NCBI RefSeq assembly: GCF_000315485.1
Contig: NZ_JH992940.1
Span: 955,786 to 1,019,785 of the forward strand
DNA length: 64,000 nucleotides
Source of the DNA: Bacteroides oleiciplenus YIT 12058
Lineage (GTDB): Bacteria; Bacteroidota; Bacteroidia; Bacteroidales; Bacteroidaceae
Direction of reading: 5' to 3'
The stretch's first letter is position 1; every line of letters begins with the position of its first letter. Positions 1 through 7,626 of the stretch are shown here, one piece after another. The translations under genes were made by a program, and so were the position numbers. Under the pieces are notes generated by a model. That model worked only from the letters and a program-made list of their open reading frames with translations. It did no database searches and was not told the origin of the DNA.

Positions 1-99
1 ATTATCGACGGAAATTCCGTATCATTTCCCAATGTAAGCATCAAGGACTGGACAGAGGTAGATGAATCCGGAAATCCCATTTACCCTATACAAAAATAA
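1..99 (+). CDS. C-terminal end of an unidentified protein (partial)
   Basis: An open frame enters from the left edge and stops with TAA at 97-99, leaving only the last 32 residues. The tail is polar and beta-rich in character (it contains SFPNVSIKDWTEVDESGNP), which resembles the C-termini of Bacteroides surface or fimbrillin-like proteins. That resemblance is an impression, not an identification. pdxH starts 42 bp downstream on the same strand. Function cannot be assigned from this fragment. Confidence 0.5.
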   Translation: MIDGNSVSFPNVSIKDWTEVDESGNPIYPIQK

Positions 100-140
100 A
101 TAACTCAACCTACATCACTGAGATACAACAGCAAAGTAAA

Positions 141-788
141 ATGATGGAAGTCAGAATATCCGAGATCAGAAAAGAGTATACGAAAGGCAAGTTGACGCAA
201 TGTGTCATCAATGACAATCCTTTCAGACAATTCGAAGAATGGCTCAATGAAGCCATCGATAGTAAAGAAGACGAACCCACTGCTATGATAGTGGCAACTG
301 TTTCGGTAGAAGGGCATCCTTCCACACGTACCGTCCTGCTAAAAGGATTGGATAATGATAAATTCATATTCTTTACGAATTATGAGAGTCGCAAAGGCCG
401 ACAATTAGCTAAAAACCCATATATCTCCCTCTCTTTTGTGTGGCACAAACTCGAGAGGCAGGTACACATTGAGGGAAGGGCTGAAAAATGCTCCGGCAAG
501 GTATCGGATGCCTACTTTGCAAACAGACCCTATAAAAGTAAGATAGGTGCAAGAATATCTCCACAAAGCCGGGTGATAAATAGTCGTATGGAAATTATGC
601 GGGCTTTCGTAAAAGAGGTTTTCAAACTGGCAGGGCACGAAATCAAACGTCCTGACAACTGGGGCGGCTTTGCCGTAACCCCTACCCGGTTCGAGTTCTG
701 GCAGGGACGAGAAAATCGTTTGCACGACCGCATCCAATATATCCCTCAGAAAGACGGCAGTTGGAAACAGGAAAGGCTGGCTCCCTGA
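141..788 (+). CDS. pdxH: Pyridoxamine 5'-phosphate oxidase
   Basis: FMN-dependent cytosolic enzyme that oxidises pyridoxamine or pyridoxine 5'-phosphate to pyridoxal 5'-phosphate, the last step of vitamin B6 salvage. The 215-residue length is normal for the family. The central split-barrel segment around residues 60-110 has the RTVLLKGLD and FFTNYESRKGRQL motifs that bind FMN phosphate. The C-terminal dimerisation region (about 165-215) has the typical FEFWQGRENRLHDR signature. The first codons are ATG ATG, so the start could be 141 or 144. A strong hairpin at 805-849 closes the unit. Identity is secure. Confidence 0.95.
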   Translation: MMEVRISEIRKEYTKGKLTQCVINDNPFRQFEEWLNEAIDSKEDEPTAMIVATVSVEGHPSTRTVLLKGLDNDKFIFFTNYESRKGRQLAKNPYISLSFVWHKLERQVHIEGRAEKCSGKVSDAYFANRPYKSKIGARISPQSRVINSRMEIMRAFVKEVFKLAGHEIKRPDNWGGFAVTPTRFEFWQGRENRLHDRIQYIPQKDGSWKQERLAP

Positions 789-804
789 GTATAGAACGGT
801 ATAC

Positions 805-849
805 AAAAAGAAGCGTTGATAACATCTGCATGTATCAACGCTTCTTTTT
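805..849. terminator. Bidirectional hairpin terminator between pdxH and the DUF2582 gene
   Basis: A 17-bp perfect stem (805-821 paired with 833-849) with an 11-nt loop. It carries T-runs on its plus-strand 3' side and A-runs on its 5' side. It lies between two convergent genes, so it can terminate both. Confidence 0.85.
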
Positions 850-873
850 ATAAGATAAATGTCAATCTCTCTC

Positions 874-1074
874 TTAAACCAACTTAACAAACAGTTCGCC
901 TTCTACTTCCTGAGTAGAGATTTTTTCTTCTCTTAACAACCAGCCAAGGCCTAAGAACAAATCTTTGTCTACCAACTTAGTAGCTTTCTTGATTTGTTTA
1001 GCAGTTAAACCTTCAGTCTCATTCAGTGCATTCCAAATTTTTCCTGCAGTTTCACCAGCTTTTTCTTTCAACAT
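874..1074 (-). CDS. Small winged helix-turn-helix protein, DUF2582 family
   Basis: A 66-residue protein matching the DUF2582 family of small winged-helix proteins common in Bacteroidota. Visible features are an N-terminal helix (AGETAGKIWNALNE), a helix-turn-helix segment (LTAKQIKKATKLVDKDLF) and a short beta wing (LREEKISTQEVEGELFVKL). The likely role is DNA or nucleic-acid binding; no target is known to me. It is a single gene with its own promoter word at 1149-1156, giving a leader of about 70 nt, and a shared terminator downstream. The family call is confident; the function is not. Confidence 0.8.
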   Translation of the reverse strand: MLKEKAGETAGKIWNALNETEGLTAKQIKKATKLVDKDLFLGLGWLLREEKISTQEVEGELFVKLV

Positions 1075-1148
1075 TTTCTTTTTGTTTTTAGTTATACATG
1101 CTTCATCTAAATTCTCTCATTGAGGAGGTTCAGATTTTATTTCAACGG

Positions 1149-1156
1149 CAAAGATA
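1149..1156 (-). promoter_or_regulatory. Probable -7 promoter element for the DUF2582 gene
   Basis: The minus strand reads TATCTTTG, matching the Bacteroides sigma-ABfr -7 consensus TAnnTTTG. It lies 75 bp upstream of the start at 1074. No good -33 TTTG is visible at 19-21 bp. A GTTATATAAC palindrome sits just upstream and could be an operator. Confidence 0.55.
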
Positions 1157-1263
1157 GTTATTTTTATGTTATATAACACGTTATTATCCATTTTTTACAT
1201 TATATGTCATAAAAAGAGCATTTTTCCAGTGAGTAAGACCAAAAGTAATAATCCATTCTATCG

Positions 1264-1346
1264 AAACAGACGGTCTATTTAACCCAGATAGATGGTCTGT
1301 TTGCCCTCAATAGACGGTCTATTTGATCCAAACAGACCGTCTATTT
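1264..1346. repeat. 83-bp array of four 17-bp quasi-palindromic units, 22-bp pitch (word AAAYAGAC/GTCTRTTT)
   Basis: Four 17-bp units start at 1264, 1286, 1308 and 1330, exactly 22 bp apart. Unit 1 is AAACAGACGGTCTATTT and unit 4 is AAACAGACCGTCTATTT. The 5-bp spacers are unrelated to each other. Each unit is a near palindrome, and neighbouring units can also pair as long RNA hairpins. The array overlaps the last eight codons and stop codon of the minus-strand gene that ends at 1319. The same word and geometry recur at 53885-53967. Confidence 0.85.
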
Positions 1347-1789
1347 TCAAGATACTCAGCCCAGATGCGTGCAGCTTCCTCTACCATCTTGACACAGGGG
1401 CGTTTAGCATAATATTGTTCTGTACGTTCTTCGGGGGTTGCCACTCCTTCAGGTTTCTTCAAGCCTAATAATTCGGCACAAATGATAGAACCGTTCCGTT
1501 TTCTGAATTCAGCAGCCAGCTCCTGCACCAAAGCATAGTTGGCGCCTTTTCCTTCCCGGTCTTTAGGGTCTGTAGCACCGGTTTCTAACCCAGCAAGCAG
1601 AAACATGCCGCATGCCGCGCCACACGTCTGCCTCATCCTGCCTATGCCACCGCCGAAAGAGGCTGCCATACGGGCTGCTTGTTCCTCTGTAAATCCATAC
1701 ATATCGGCAAAAGCGAGCACAACGGACTGGGAACAATTAAAGCCGCTCTTAAAGTTTTCTACTGCTTTCTCTATTCTTTCTTCAAACAT
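1319..1789 (-). CDS. C_GCAxxG_C_C family redox-type protein
   Basis: A 156-residue cytosolic protein of the C_GCAxxG_C_C family. The conserved cysteines are visible as NCSQSVVLAF near the N-terminus, TCGAACGMFLLAG in the middle (GCAxxG signature) and later ones in IICAELLG and RPCVKMVEEA. Family members are often annotated as possible redox or metal-binding proteins; the biochemical role is not established. It lies 16 bp downstream of xth in an mntH-xth run. The last eight residues (NRRSVWIK) are encoded by the repeat array at 1264-1346, so the native C-terminus has probably been replaced or extended by that element. Confidence 0.85.
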   Translation of the reverse strand: MFEERIEKAVENFKSGFNCSQSVVLAFADMYGFTEEQAARMAASFGGGIGRMRQTCGAACGMFLLAGLETGATDPKDREGKGANYALVQELAAEFRKRNGSIICAELLGLKKPEGVATPEERTEQYYAKRPCVKMVEEAARIWAEYLENRRSVWIK

Positions 1790-1805
1790 TGTTCCTCTCC
1801 CCTCT

Positions 1806-2564
1806 TTATCCTTCTATTTCCAACAACATAGGGCAATGATCGGAATGTACGGCATCATTCAGTATACGCGCCTCTTTCAGCATCGAGCGAACCGGTTCGG
1901 TCACCATACAATAATCAATACGCCACCCCTTATTCTTGGCACGTGAATTGAAGCGGTAACTCCACCAGGTATATTCCTGCAGTTCAGGATGCAATGCTCG
2001 AAAAGTATCTATAAATCCCGCATCCAGAAAACGTGTCATCCACTCCCGCTCTTCCGGCAAAAAGCCACTATTAGTAGCATTACGGATAGGGTCATGAATG
2101 TCTATTGCCTCATGGCAGATATTATAATCACCGCAAAGGATAAGTTTCGGGCGCGACTTCCGCAGTTCCGTCACATACTCCTGAAACTTCTCCAGCCACA
2201 CCATCTTGAATGCCTGACGTTCGTCTCCGCTGGTTCCTGACGGATGATAAACGCTGACAACAGATATATCGCCATAATCGGCACGAATGAAACGGCCTTC
2301 ATTATCATATTCTTCCATACCCATGCCGTATTCCACATGATCCGGCTCCTGCTTGCTAAGAATGGCAACCCCGCTATATCCTTTTTTCTGCGCGGAGTAC
2401 AGATAATGCTTATACCCCTTCAAAGCTTCTTCCGGATACTGGTCTGGTTGCAATTTCGTTTCCTGAATGCACACTACGTCAGCTTGCTCCTGCTCCAACC
2501 ATTCTGGTAAACCTTTGCTGACAGCCGCACGCAGTCCGTTTACGTTGTATGTAATAATTTTCAT
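1806..2564 (-). CDS. xth: Exodeoxyribonuclease III / AP endonuclease
   Basis: A 252-residue Mg-dependent nuclease of the exonuclease III family for base-excision repair: it cleaves at abasic sites and trims 3' ends. Visible motifs are the N-terminal YNVNGLRAA, the metal ligand in CIQETKL, the catalytic segment GDYNICHEAIDIHDP and the C-terminal RIDYCMVTEP and SDHCPMLLEI (Asp-His catalytic pair). It starts 24 bp downstream of the mntH stop and 16 bp upstream of the C_GCAxxG_C_C gene, so it is probably cotranscribed with both. A manganese importer beside a repair nuclease suggests an oxidative-stress theme, which is inference. Confidence 0.95.
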   Translation of the reverse strand: MKIITYNVNGLRAAVSKGLPEWLEQEQADVVCIQETKLQPDQYPEEALKGYKHYLYSAQKKGYSGVAILSKQEPDHVEYGMGMEEYDNEGRFIRADYGDISVVSVYHPSGTSGDERQAFKMVWLEKFQEYVTELRKSRPKLILCGDYNICHEAIDIHDPIRNATNSGFLPEEREWMTRFLDAGFIDTFRALHPELQEYTWWSYRFNSRAKNKGWRIDYCMVTEPVRSMLKEARILNDAVHSDHCPMLLEIEG

Positions 2565-2588
2565 ATTATTTATTTTTTGTATTATACT

Positions 2589-3851
2589 CTACGACAATTC
2601 AGATATTAATAACATTATATTCAACACCGTTACAATGCCAGCAATAGCATAAAGCACGAAGCTGCTCCACTTACTGTTGACGTATTGCCCCATCACTTTG
2701 CGGGAAGATGTCAGTCCCACTTGCAGGAAGACGGTAAACGGTAACTGTATGCTCAGCACCATCTGCGAAATCAGCAACCCTTTAAAAGGATCTCCAATAA
2801 AGAATATCAGCAACAATGCGATACCCAATGAAAGCAACACACCCACCTGCGAGTGACTATCCTTAATATGATAAGACTCTCCGAAAATACCGGCGAAGAT
2901 AGAACCTGCCGCCATACCGCTGGTTATAGTGGAAGATATACCAGCCATCAGCAATGCCAAAGCAAACACTACAGCCGCACTACTTCCAAGCAAGGGTTCC
3001 AGCAACGATTTTGCCTGTTGCAGTTCTTCAACCTGAATACCGCTCTTAAAGAAAGTAGCAGCAGCCAGCAATATCATGGCACTATTGATAGCCCAACCCA
3101 CAATCATAGAAAAGAGCGTATCAAACAATTCGTACTTCAGGACTTTCCGTATAGAAGAATCATCCTGTTTATTATATTCGTGACTCTGAATCACCTCCGA
3201 ATGCAGAAACAGGTTATGAGGCATTACAACCGCTCCCAGCACACTCATAATTATCAGCATGCTTCCTTTCGGAAAAGCAGGTGTCACCCATCCTTCCACA
3301 GCCAACGGCCAGTCAATCTTCACCAGAAACAACTCATAAATAAAGGAAAGTCCGATGACAGAAACAAACGCAATAATGGAGCGTTCAATCTTCTTATATG
3401 AGTTTGTAAAGAGCATAATCACAACAAAAGCAGTCGTTAATATCGCTCCCCAGATTATCGGAATGTCAAAAAGCATCTCCAATGCAATGGCCCCTCCCAA
3501 AATCTCGGCAAGCGAAGTCGAAATGGATGCCAGTACCGCAGTACCCAAAATGGGACGAGACACCCACTTAGGAGTATACTTTGTGGCCGCTTCCGACAAG
3601 CACAAACCGGTCACAATACCCAAGTGAGCCACATTATGTTGCAATACAATCAACATAATCGTTGACAAAGTCACCACCCACAGCAGGGAATAGCCAAATT
3701 CCGAACCTGCCGCAAAGTTAGAAGCCCAGTTTCCTGGATCAATAAAACCAACTGTCACCAGCAGTCCCGGTCCGATATATTTAAACACGTCCAGACCACC
3801 CAGATACCGCTTATGGTCTTTACGTTTCAAGTCTTTCAGAATATTTTTCAT
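2589..3851 (-). CDS. mntH: Nramp-family divalent metal (Mn/Fe) transporter
   Basis: An inner-membrane proton-coupled importer of Mn2+ or Fe2+, 420 residues from the ATG at 3851, with about 11 hydrophobic segments. The Nramp metal-site motifs are visible: DPGN in the first helix (GFIDPGNWASNFAAGS) and MPHNLFLHS in the sixth. An upstream in-frame start at 3902 would add 17 residues that do not look like an Nramp N-terminus, so 3851 is preferred. It is the first gene of the mntH-xth-C_GCAxxG run. No convincing Fur- or MntR-type operator was recognised. Confidence 0.92.
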   Translation of the reverse strand: MKNILKDLKRKDHKRYLGGLDVFKYIGPGLLVTVGFIDPGNWASNFAAGSEFGYSLLWVVTLSTIMLIVLQHNVAHLGIVTGLCLSEAATKYTPKWVSRPILGTAVLASISTSLAEILGGAIALEMLFDIPIIWGAILTTAFVVIMLFTNSYKKIERSIIAFVSVIGLSFIYELFLVKIDWPLAVEGWVTPAFPKGSMLIIMSVLGAVVMPHNLFLHSEVIQSHEYNKQDDSSIRKVLKYELFDTLFSMIVGWAINSAMILLAAATFFKSGIQVEELQQAKSLLEPLLGSSAAVVFALALLMAGISSTITSGMAAGSIFAGIFGESYHIKDSHSQVGVLLSLGIALLLIFFIGDPFKGLLISQMVLSIQLPFTVFLQVGLTSSRKVMGQYVNSKWSSFVLYAIAGIVTVLNIMLLISELS

Positions 3852-3913
3852 TGTTCGTTCTTTTAATGGCGTAAAATTACGAAATAATAACAAGCGATAC
3901 ATACTTTCAGTTC

Positions 3914-3950
3914 AAAAAAGAAGCCCCCGGCATTTTGAAATACCGAGGGC
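3914..3950 (-). terminator. Terminator of the pheT-yebC-TSCPD operon
   Basis: On the minus strand GCCCTCGGTA pairs with TGCCGGGGGC (two G-U pairs) over a short loop and runs into a T-rich CTTCTTTTTT. It lies 34 bp past the TSCPD gene stop. Confidence 0.8.
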
Positions 3951-3983
3951 AAACCTATGTTTTCTAAAAGTACGGAGATTTAG

Positions 3984-4229
3984 TTAGAATCCCATTTCAT
4001 GCAGTGCCCGACATAACTGATCCGGACAAGAAGTAGAACGTCTTCCACAACGGATACCTTCCAGGCGAGAGATCACATCACCTACCGGCATTCCCTTCAC
4101 CAACCGGGAAACGCCTTGTAAATTACCGTTACAACCTCCCCAAAATGCAATATCCGTTATTATATTATTTTCTATTTCCAATTCGATGTGAGAACTACAC
4201 GTACCTTGAGTCTTATAAGTATACTTCAT
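3984..4229 (-). CDS. TSCPD domain protein (TIGR03905 type)
   Basis: An 81-residue single-domain protein. It contains the TSCPD signature seen at the C-terminus of some ribonucleotide reductases and as stand-alone proteins: GTCSSHIELEIE, then FWGGCNGNLQGVSRLV, and the cysteine motif CGRRSTSCPDQLCRAL. Cysteines suggest metal or nucleotide-related binding; the stand-alone form has no assigned reaction that I know of. Its ATG overlaps the yebC stop codon by one base (TAATG), so it is translationally coupled to yebC. Confidence 0.85.
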   Translation of the reverse strand: MKYTYKTQGTCSSHIELEIENNIITDIAFWGGCNGNLQGVSRLVKGMPVGDVISRLEGIRCGRRSTSCPDQLCRALHEMGF

Positions 4230-4966
4230 TACCCTTCACTCTCCTCCGGCTTCATGTTGGTATAAACCGTTTGTACATCATCAAATTCTTCGAGGCGTTC
4301 TATCATCTTATCGAGAGTCTCACGTTGCTCGGGAGTCACCTCCTTCGTATCGTTCGGAATATAGGTAAACTCACCACCGACATCCTCGAAGCCACACTCT
4401 TCCAGATGTTTCTGGATAGCTGCATAGCTCTTCGGATCACCATAAATAGTGATTGTACCTTCTTCTTCATCCTCTTCAAACTCATCATCTACATCGTAGT
4501 CAATCAGATCGAGGATAAGCTCTTCCATATCTATGCCATCCTTCTTCTTAAAAGTAAACATGCATTTATGGTCGAACAAGAAAGCTAATGAGCCCATAGT
4601 GCCCAGGTTTCCGCCAAACTTATTGAATACGGAACGAACATCGGCAACTGTACGAGTGGTGTTATCTGTCAACGTATCTACAAATACAGCAATACCATGG
4701 GGACCGTATCCTTCATAAGTCATTCCTTTGTAGTCGCTCTGGTCCTTACCCATCGCGTTCTTGATAGCGCGGTCAATGTTATCCTTCGGCATGTTCTCAC
4801 GCTTGCAGGTAGCAATCACCGAACGTAAAGTCGGGTTATTTTCCGGCTCCGGGCCACCAGCCTTCACAGCAATAGCAATTTGTTTACCCAGTCTTGTAAA
4901 GGTCTTTGCCATATGACCCCATCTTTTCAATTTGGCAGCTTTTCTATATTCAAATGCTCTTCCCAT
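4229..4966 (-). CDS. yebC: YebC/PmpR-family regulator or translation factor
   Basis: A 245-residue protein of the YebC/TACO1 family. It begins with the family's usual N-terminus (MGRAFEYRKAAKLKRWG, then the MAKTFTRLGKQIAIAVKAGG segment) and has the GYGPHGIAVFVDTLTDN motif and an acidic C-terminal half. Family members have been described both as DNA-binding regulators and as factors that help ribosomes pass difficult sequences. It lies 31 bp downstream of pheT and overlaps the TSCPD gene. Being with pheT supports a translation role, which is inference. Confidence 0.93.
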   Translation of the reverse strand: MGRAFEYRKAAKLKRWGHMAKTFTRLGKQIAIAVKAGGPEPENNPTLRSVIATCKRENMPKDNIDRAIKNAMGKDQSDYKGMTYEGYGPHGIAVFVDTLTDNTTRTVADVRSVFNKFGGNLGTMGSLAFLFDHKCMFTFKKKDGIDMEELILDLIDYDVDDEFEEDEEEGTITIYGDPKSYAAIQKHLEECGFEDVGGEFTYIPNDTKEVTPEQRETLDKMIERLEEFDDVQTVYTNMKPEESEG

Positions 4967-4997
4967 TGGTTTTATATTTTAATTATTTAACTATTAA

Positions 4998-7460
4998 TTA
5001 GCGTAGCTTTGCATCCAGTTTATCTCCCAGATTCTTCACGAGTTTCGACATGATCTTATCAATCATTTTATCGTTCAACGTCTGTGTCTCATCTTGCAAC
5101 AAGAAGCTCACAGCATACGATTTCTTACCTGCTTCCAGGTTTTTGCCTTCATAAACGTCGAAGAGGGAAACTTCTTTCAGCAATTTCTTCTCAGTCTCGT
5201 AAGCAATCTTCTCGATTTCAGCGAATTGCACCTTCTTGTCAATCAGCAAGGCAAGGTCGCGCTTCACAGCCGGGAACTTAGAAATTTCCGTATAGCTGAT
5301 CTTCACGGAGCGAATAGCTTTCATCAGCTCCTTCCAATTCAGGTCGGCATAATATACCTCATTGTCAATATCGAAAGCTTTCAGAATCTTCTTCGTTACA
5401 ATACCGAATGTTGCAAGACGCTTTCCACCTTTAGTTTGTACAGATAAGGCAGTGGCATAAATATCATCCGCCAGATTACCTACCACCAGATTCCTCATAT
5501 CCAATCCCAGACGAAGGAAAATATTCTCTACGTAGGCTTTCAATTCATATACAGAACTTTCTTCATCAGAGTGCGCCCACGAATTGGATACCTTCTTGCC
5601 TGTTACCCACAAGCCGAGATGATAATTCTCTGTATAAGCAGCCAATGACTTTTCCGGATTCTTCTTTTCTTCATTAAAATAGTAGCAATTTCCGAATTCG
5701 AAGAACTTCAGGTCGGCGTTCTTGCGATTGGCATTATGAGAAATGCTTTCCAGACCACCGAACAGTAAAGTCTGACGCATAGCGTTCAGATCCGTACTCA
5801 ACGGGTTCAACAACATCACCAAATTCTGGGAAGGATAGGTTTCCATTCCATCATAATAAGCGGCACGAGTCAATGAATTGTTCAGAATTTCATTGAATCC
5901 ACAACCCACCAACTGCTCAGCTACAAGGTTCTGCAACTTATTAGACTTATCATGTTCTCCTTTCGTCGTCAAACTTGACTTCAACGTAGACGGAATCTCC
6001 ACATTATTATATCCGTAAATTCGGAGAATATCTTCAATGACATCGCAATCGCGCTGCACATCTACACGATAAGGTGGCACTGCCAGTGTCAATCCTTCCG
6101 CCATCTCATTGGTTATTTTCATTTCCAGACTGGAAACAATGCTCTTGATTGTTTCTACCGGAATCACTTTACCTACCAATGAATTTACTTTTTCATAAGC
6201 CAGTTCTACAATGAAGTCCTGAGCAGGAGCTGCACATACATCCTTAATATCAGAAGATATAGTACCGCCAGCCAACTCTTTCACCATCATAGCAGCCAGT
6301 TTCAGGCAATAAATAGTGATATTGGGATCAATACCTCTTTCGAATCGGAAAGAAGCATCTGTATTCAGTCCATGACGACGGGCAGTCTTACGTACCCATG
6401 TCGGGTGGAAATAAGCGCTTTCCAAGAAGACATCTTTAGTAGTTTCCGTAGAACCAGAATCCAGACCACCGAATACACCGGCAATACACATCGGTTTTTC
6501 CTTATCACAAATCATCAGGTCGCGGTCGGACAATTTACGTTCCACACCATCCAGCGTAACGAACGGAGTCCCTTCGGGCATCGTCTTCACGATGACTTCA
6601 CCACCTTTTATTTTATCTGCATCAAAGCAGTGCAGCGGTTGGCCGAATGCATGAACAATATAGTTCGTGATGTCTACCACATTATTAATAGGACGCAATC
6701 CGATGATACGAAGCTTGTTCTGCAACCACTCCGGGCTTTCTTTCACTGTTACTCCCTTCACCGTTACGCCGGCATAGCGAGGACATGCTTCGCTATTTTC
6801 CACTGTAACCTTGATATCCAGATCATGGTTTTCGACTGCGAAAGCATCCACTAACGGTTTCTTCAAAGAAGTCGGTTTATTATTCTGCACCAGATAAGCA
6901 TACAAATCACGAGCCACGCCATAGTGCGAACAAGCGTCAGCACGATTCGGAGTGATATCCACTTCCAGCACGTAGTCGCTCTTGATGTTATAATAATCCT
7001 TGGCAAGAGTACCCGGAACTGCCTCCGCCGGCAATACGATGATACCTGCATGGTCCGTACCAATACCGATTTCATCTTCAGCACAAATCATGCCGATAGA
7101 CTCCACGCCGCGGAGCTTAGACTTTTTAATCGTAAAACATTCATCCCCGTCATAGAGTTTCGCACCCAATGTGGCAACTACCACTTTCTGACCGGCAGCC
7201 ACATTCGGTGCACCGCATACAATCTGTACAGGCTCACCCTGTCCCAGGTTTACAGTAGTCACGTGCATGTGGTCTGAATTCGGATGAGGAACGCATGTCA
7301 GCACTTCACCAATTACGAGACCTTCCAGTCCGCCTTTAATTGTTTGCACTTCTTCTACACTACCTGTTTCCAAGCCAATAGAAGTTAGTGCAGCCGCAAC
7401 TTCTTCCGGTGTCAAATCGAAATCGACATACTCTTTCAACCAATTATAAGAGATATTCAT
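4998..7460 (-). CDS. pheT: Phenylalanine-tRNA ligase beta subunit
   Basis: The 820-residue beta subunit of the alpha2-beta2 phenylalanyl-tRNA synthetase, which charges tRNA-Phe and edits mischarged Tyr-tRNA. Domains in order: an N-terminal tRNA-binding OB fold (about 40-150, with VCGAPNVAAGQKVVVA), B3/B4 editing region (about 215-390), B5 (about 405-475), the catalytic-like core and a C-terminal ferredoxin-like anticodon-binding domain (about 725-820, FPAVKRDLALLID). Full length. pheS is not in this window. The gene is first in the pheT-yebC-TSCPD operon and has a TAATTTTG -7 element upstream. Confidence 0.97.
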   Translation of the reverse strand: MNISYNWLKEYVDFDLTPEEVAAALTSIGLETGSVEEVQTIKGGLEGLVIGEVLTCVPHPNSDHMHVTTVNLGQGEPVQIVCGAPNVAAGQKVVVATLGAKLYDGDECFTIKKSKLRGVESIGMICAEDEIGIGTDHAGIIVLPAEAVPGTLAKDYYNIKSDYVLEVDITPNRADACSHYGVARDLYAYLVQNNKPTSLKKPLVDAFAVENHDLDIKVTVENSEACPRYAGVTVKGVTVKESPEWLQNKLRIIGLRPINNVVDITNYIVHAFGQPLHCFDADKIKGGEVIVKTMPEGTPFVTLDGVERKLSDRDLMICDKEKPMCIAGVFGGLDSGSTETTKDVFLESAYFHPTWVRKTARRHGLNTDASFRFERGIDPNITIYCLKLAAMMVKELAGGTISSDIKDVCAAPAQDFIVELAYEKVNSLVGKVIPVETIKSIVSSLEMKITNEMAEGLTLAVPPYRVDVQRDCDVIEDILRIYGYNNVEIPSTLKSSLTTKGEHDKSNKLQNLVAEQLVGCGFNEILNNSLTRAAYYDGMETYPSQNLVMLLNPLSTDLNAMRQTLLFGGLESISHNANRKNADLKFFEFGNCYYFNEEKKNPEKSLAAYTENYHLGLWVTGKKVSNSWAHSDEESSVYELKAYVENIFLRLGLDMRNLVVGNLADDIYATALSVQTKGGKRLATFGIVTKKILKAFDIDNEVYYADLNWKELMKAIRSVKISYTEISKFPAVKRDLALLIDKKVQFAEIEKIAYETEKKLLKEVSLFDVYEGKNLEAGKKSYAVSFLLQDETQTLNDKMIDKIMSKLVKNLGDKLDAKLR

Positions 7461-7495
7461 ATCATTAATTTTTTATTGTTTCCAAAAGTGACCCG

Positions 7496-7503
7496 CAAAA
7501 TTA
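7496..7503 (-). promoter_or_regulatory. Probable -7 element of the pheT operon
   Basis: The minus strand reads TAATTTTG, a perfect TAnnTTTG match 36 bp upstream of the pheT start. No clear -33 box at the usual distance. Confidence 0.55.
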
Positions 7504-7541
7504 CAAAGTTTTTTTGGATGACAGGGAATTATCTGATAAGA

Positions 7542-7588
7542 AAATAATGAAAACAGCCGAAACTACTTGATAAAAAGTAATTCCGGCT
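7542..7588 (-). terminator. Terminator of dnaB
   Basis: On the minus strand a 12-bp stem (AGCCGGAATTAC with GTAGTTTCGGCT, with a G-U and one mismatch) is followed by a T-rich stretch. It is 39 bp downstream of the dnaB stop codon. Confidence 0.7.
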
Positions 7589-7626
7589 ATTATACTTAAA
7601 ATGCTTATGTAAATTTGCTACTAAAT

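Noticed and set aside
405..890. 161-codon minus-strand frame across pdxH
   Set aside because: It is a shadow of pdxH in the opposite strand and crosses the terminator hairpin.
1264..1346. CRISPR array
   Set aside because: The units are only 17 bp with 5-bp spacers, only four copies, mixed orientation and no cas genes nearby.
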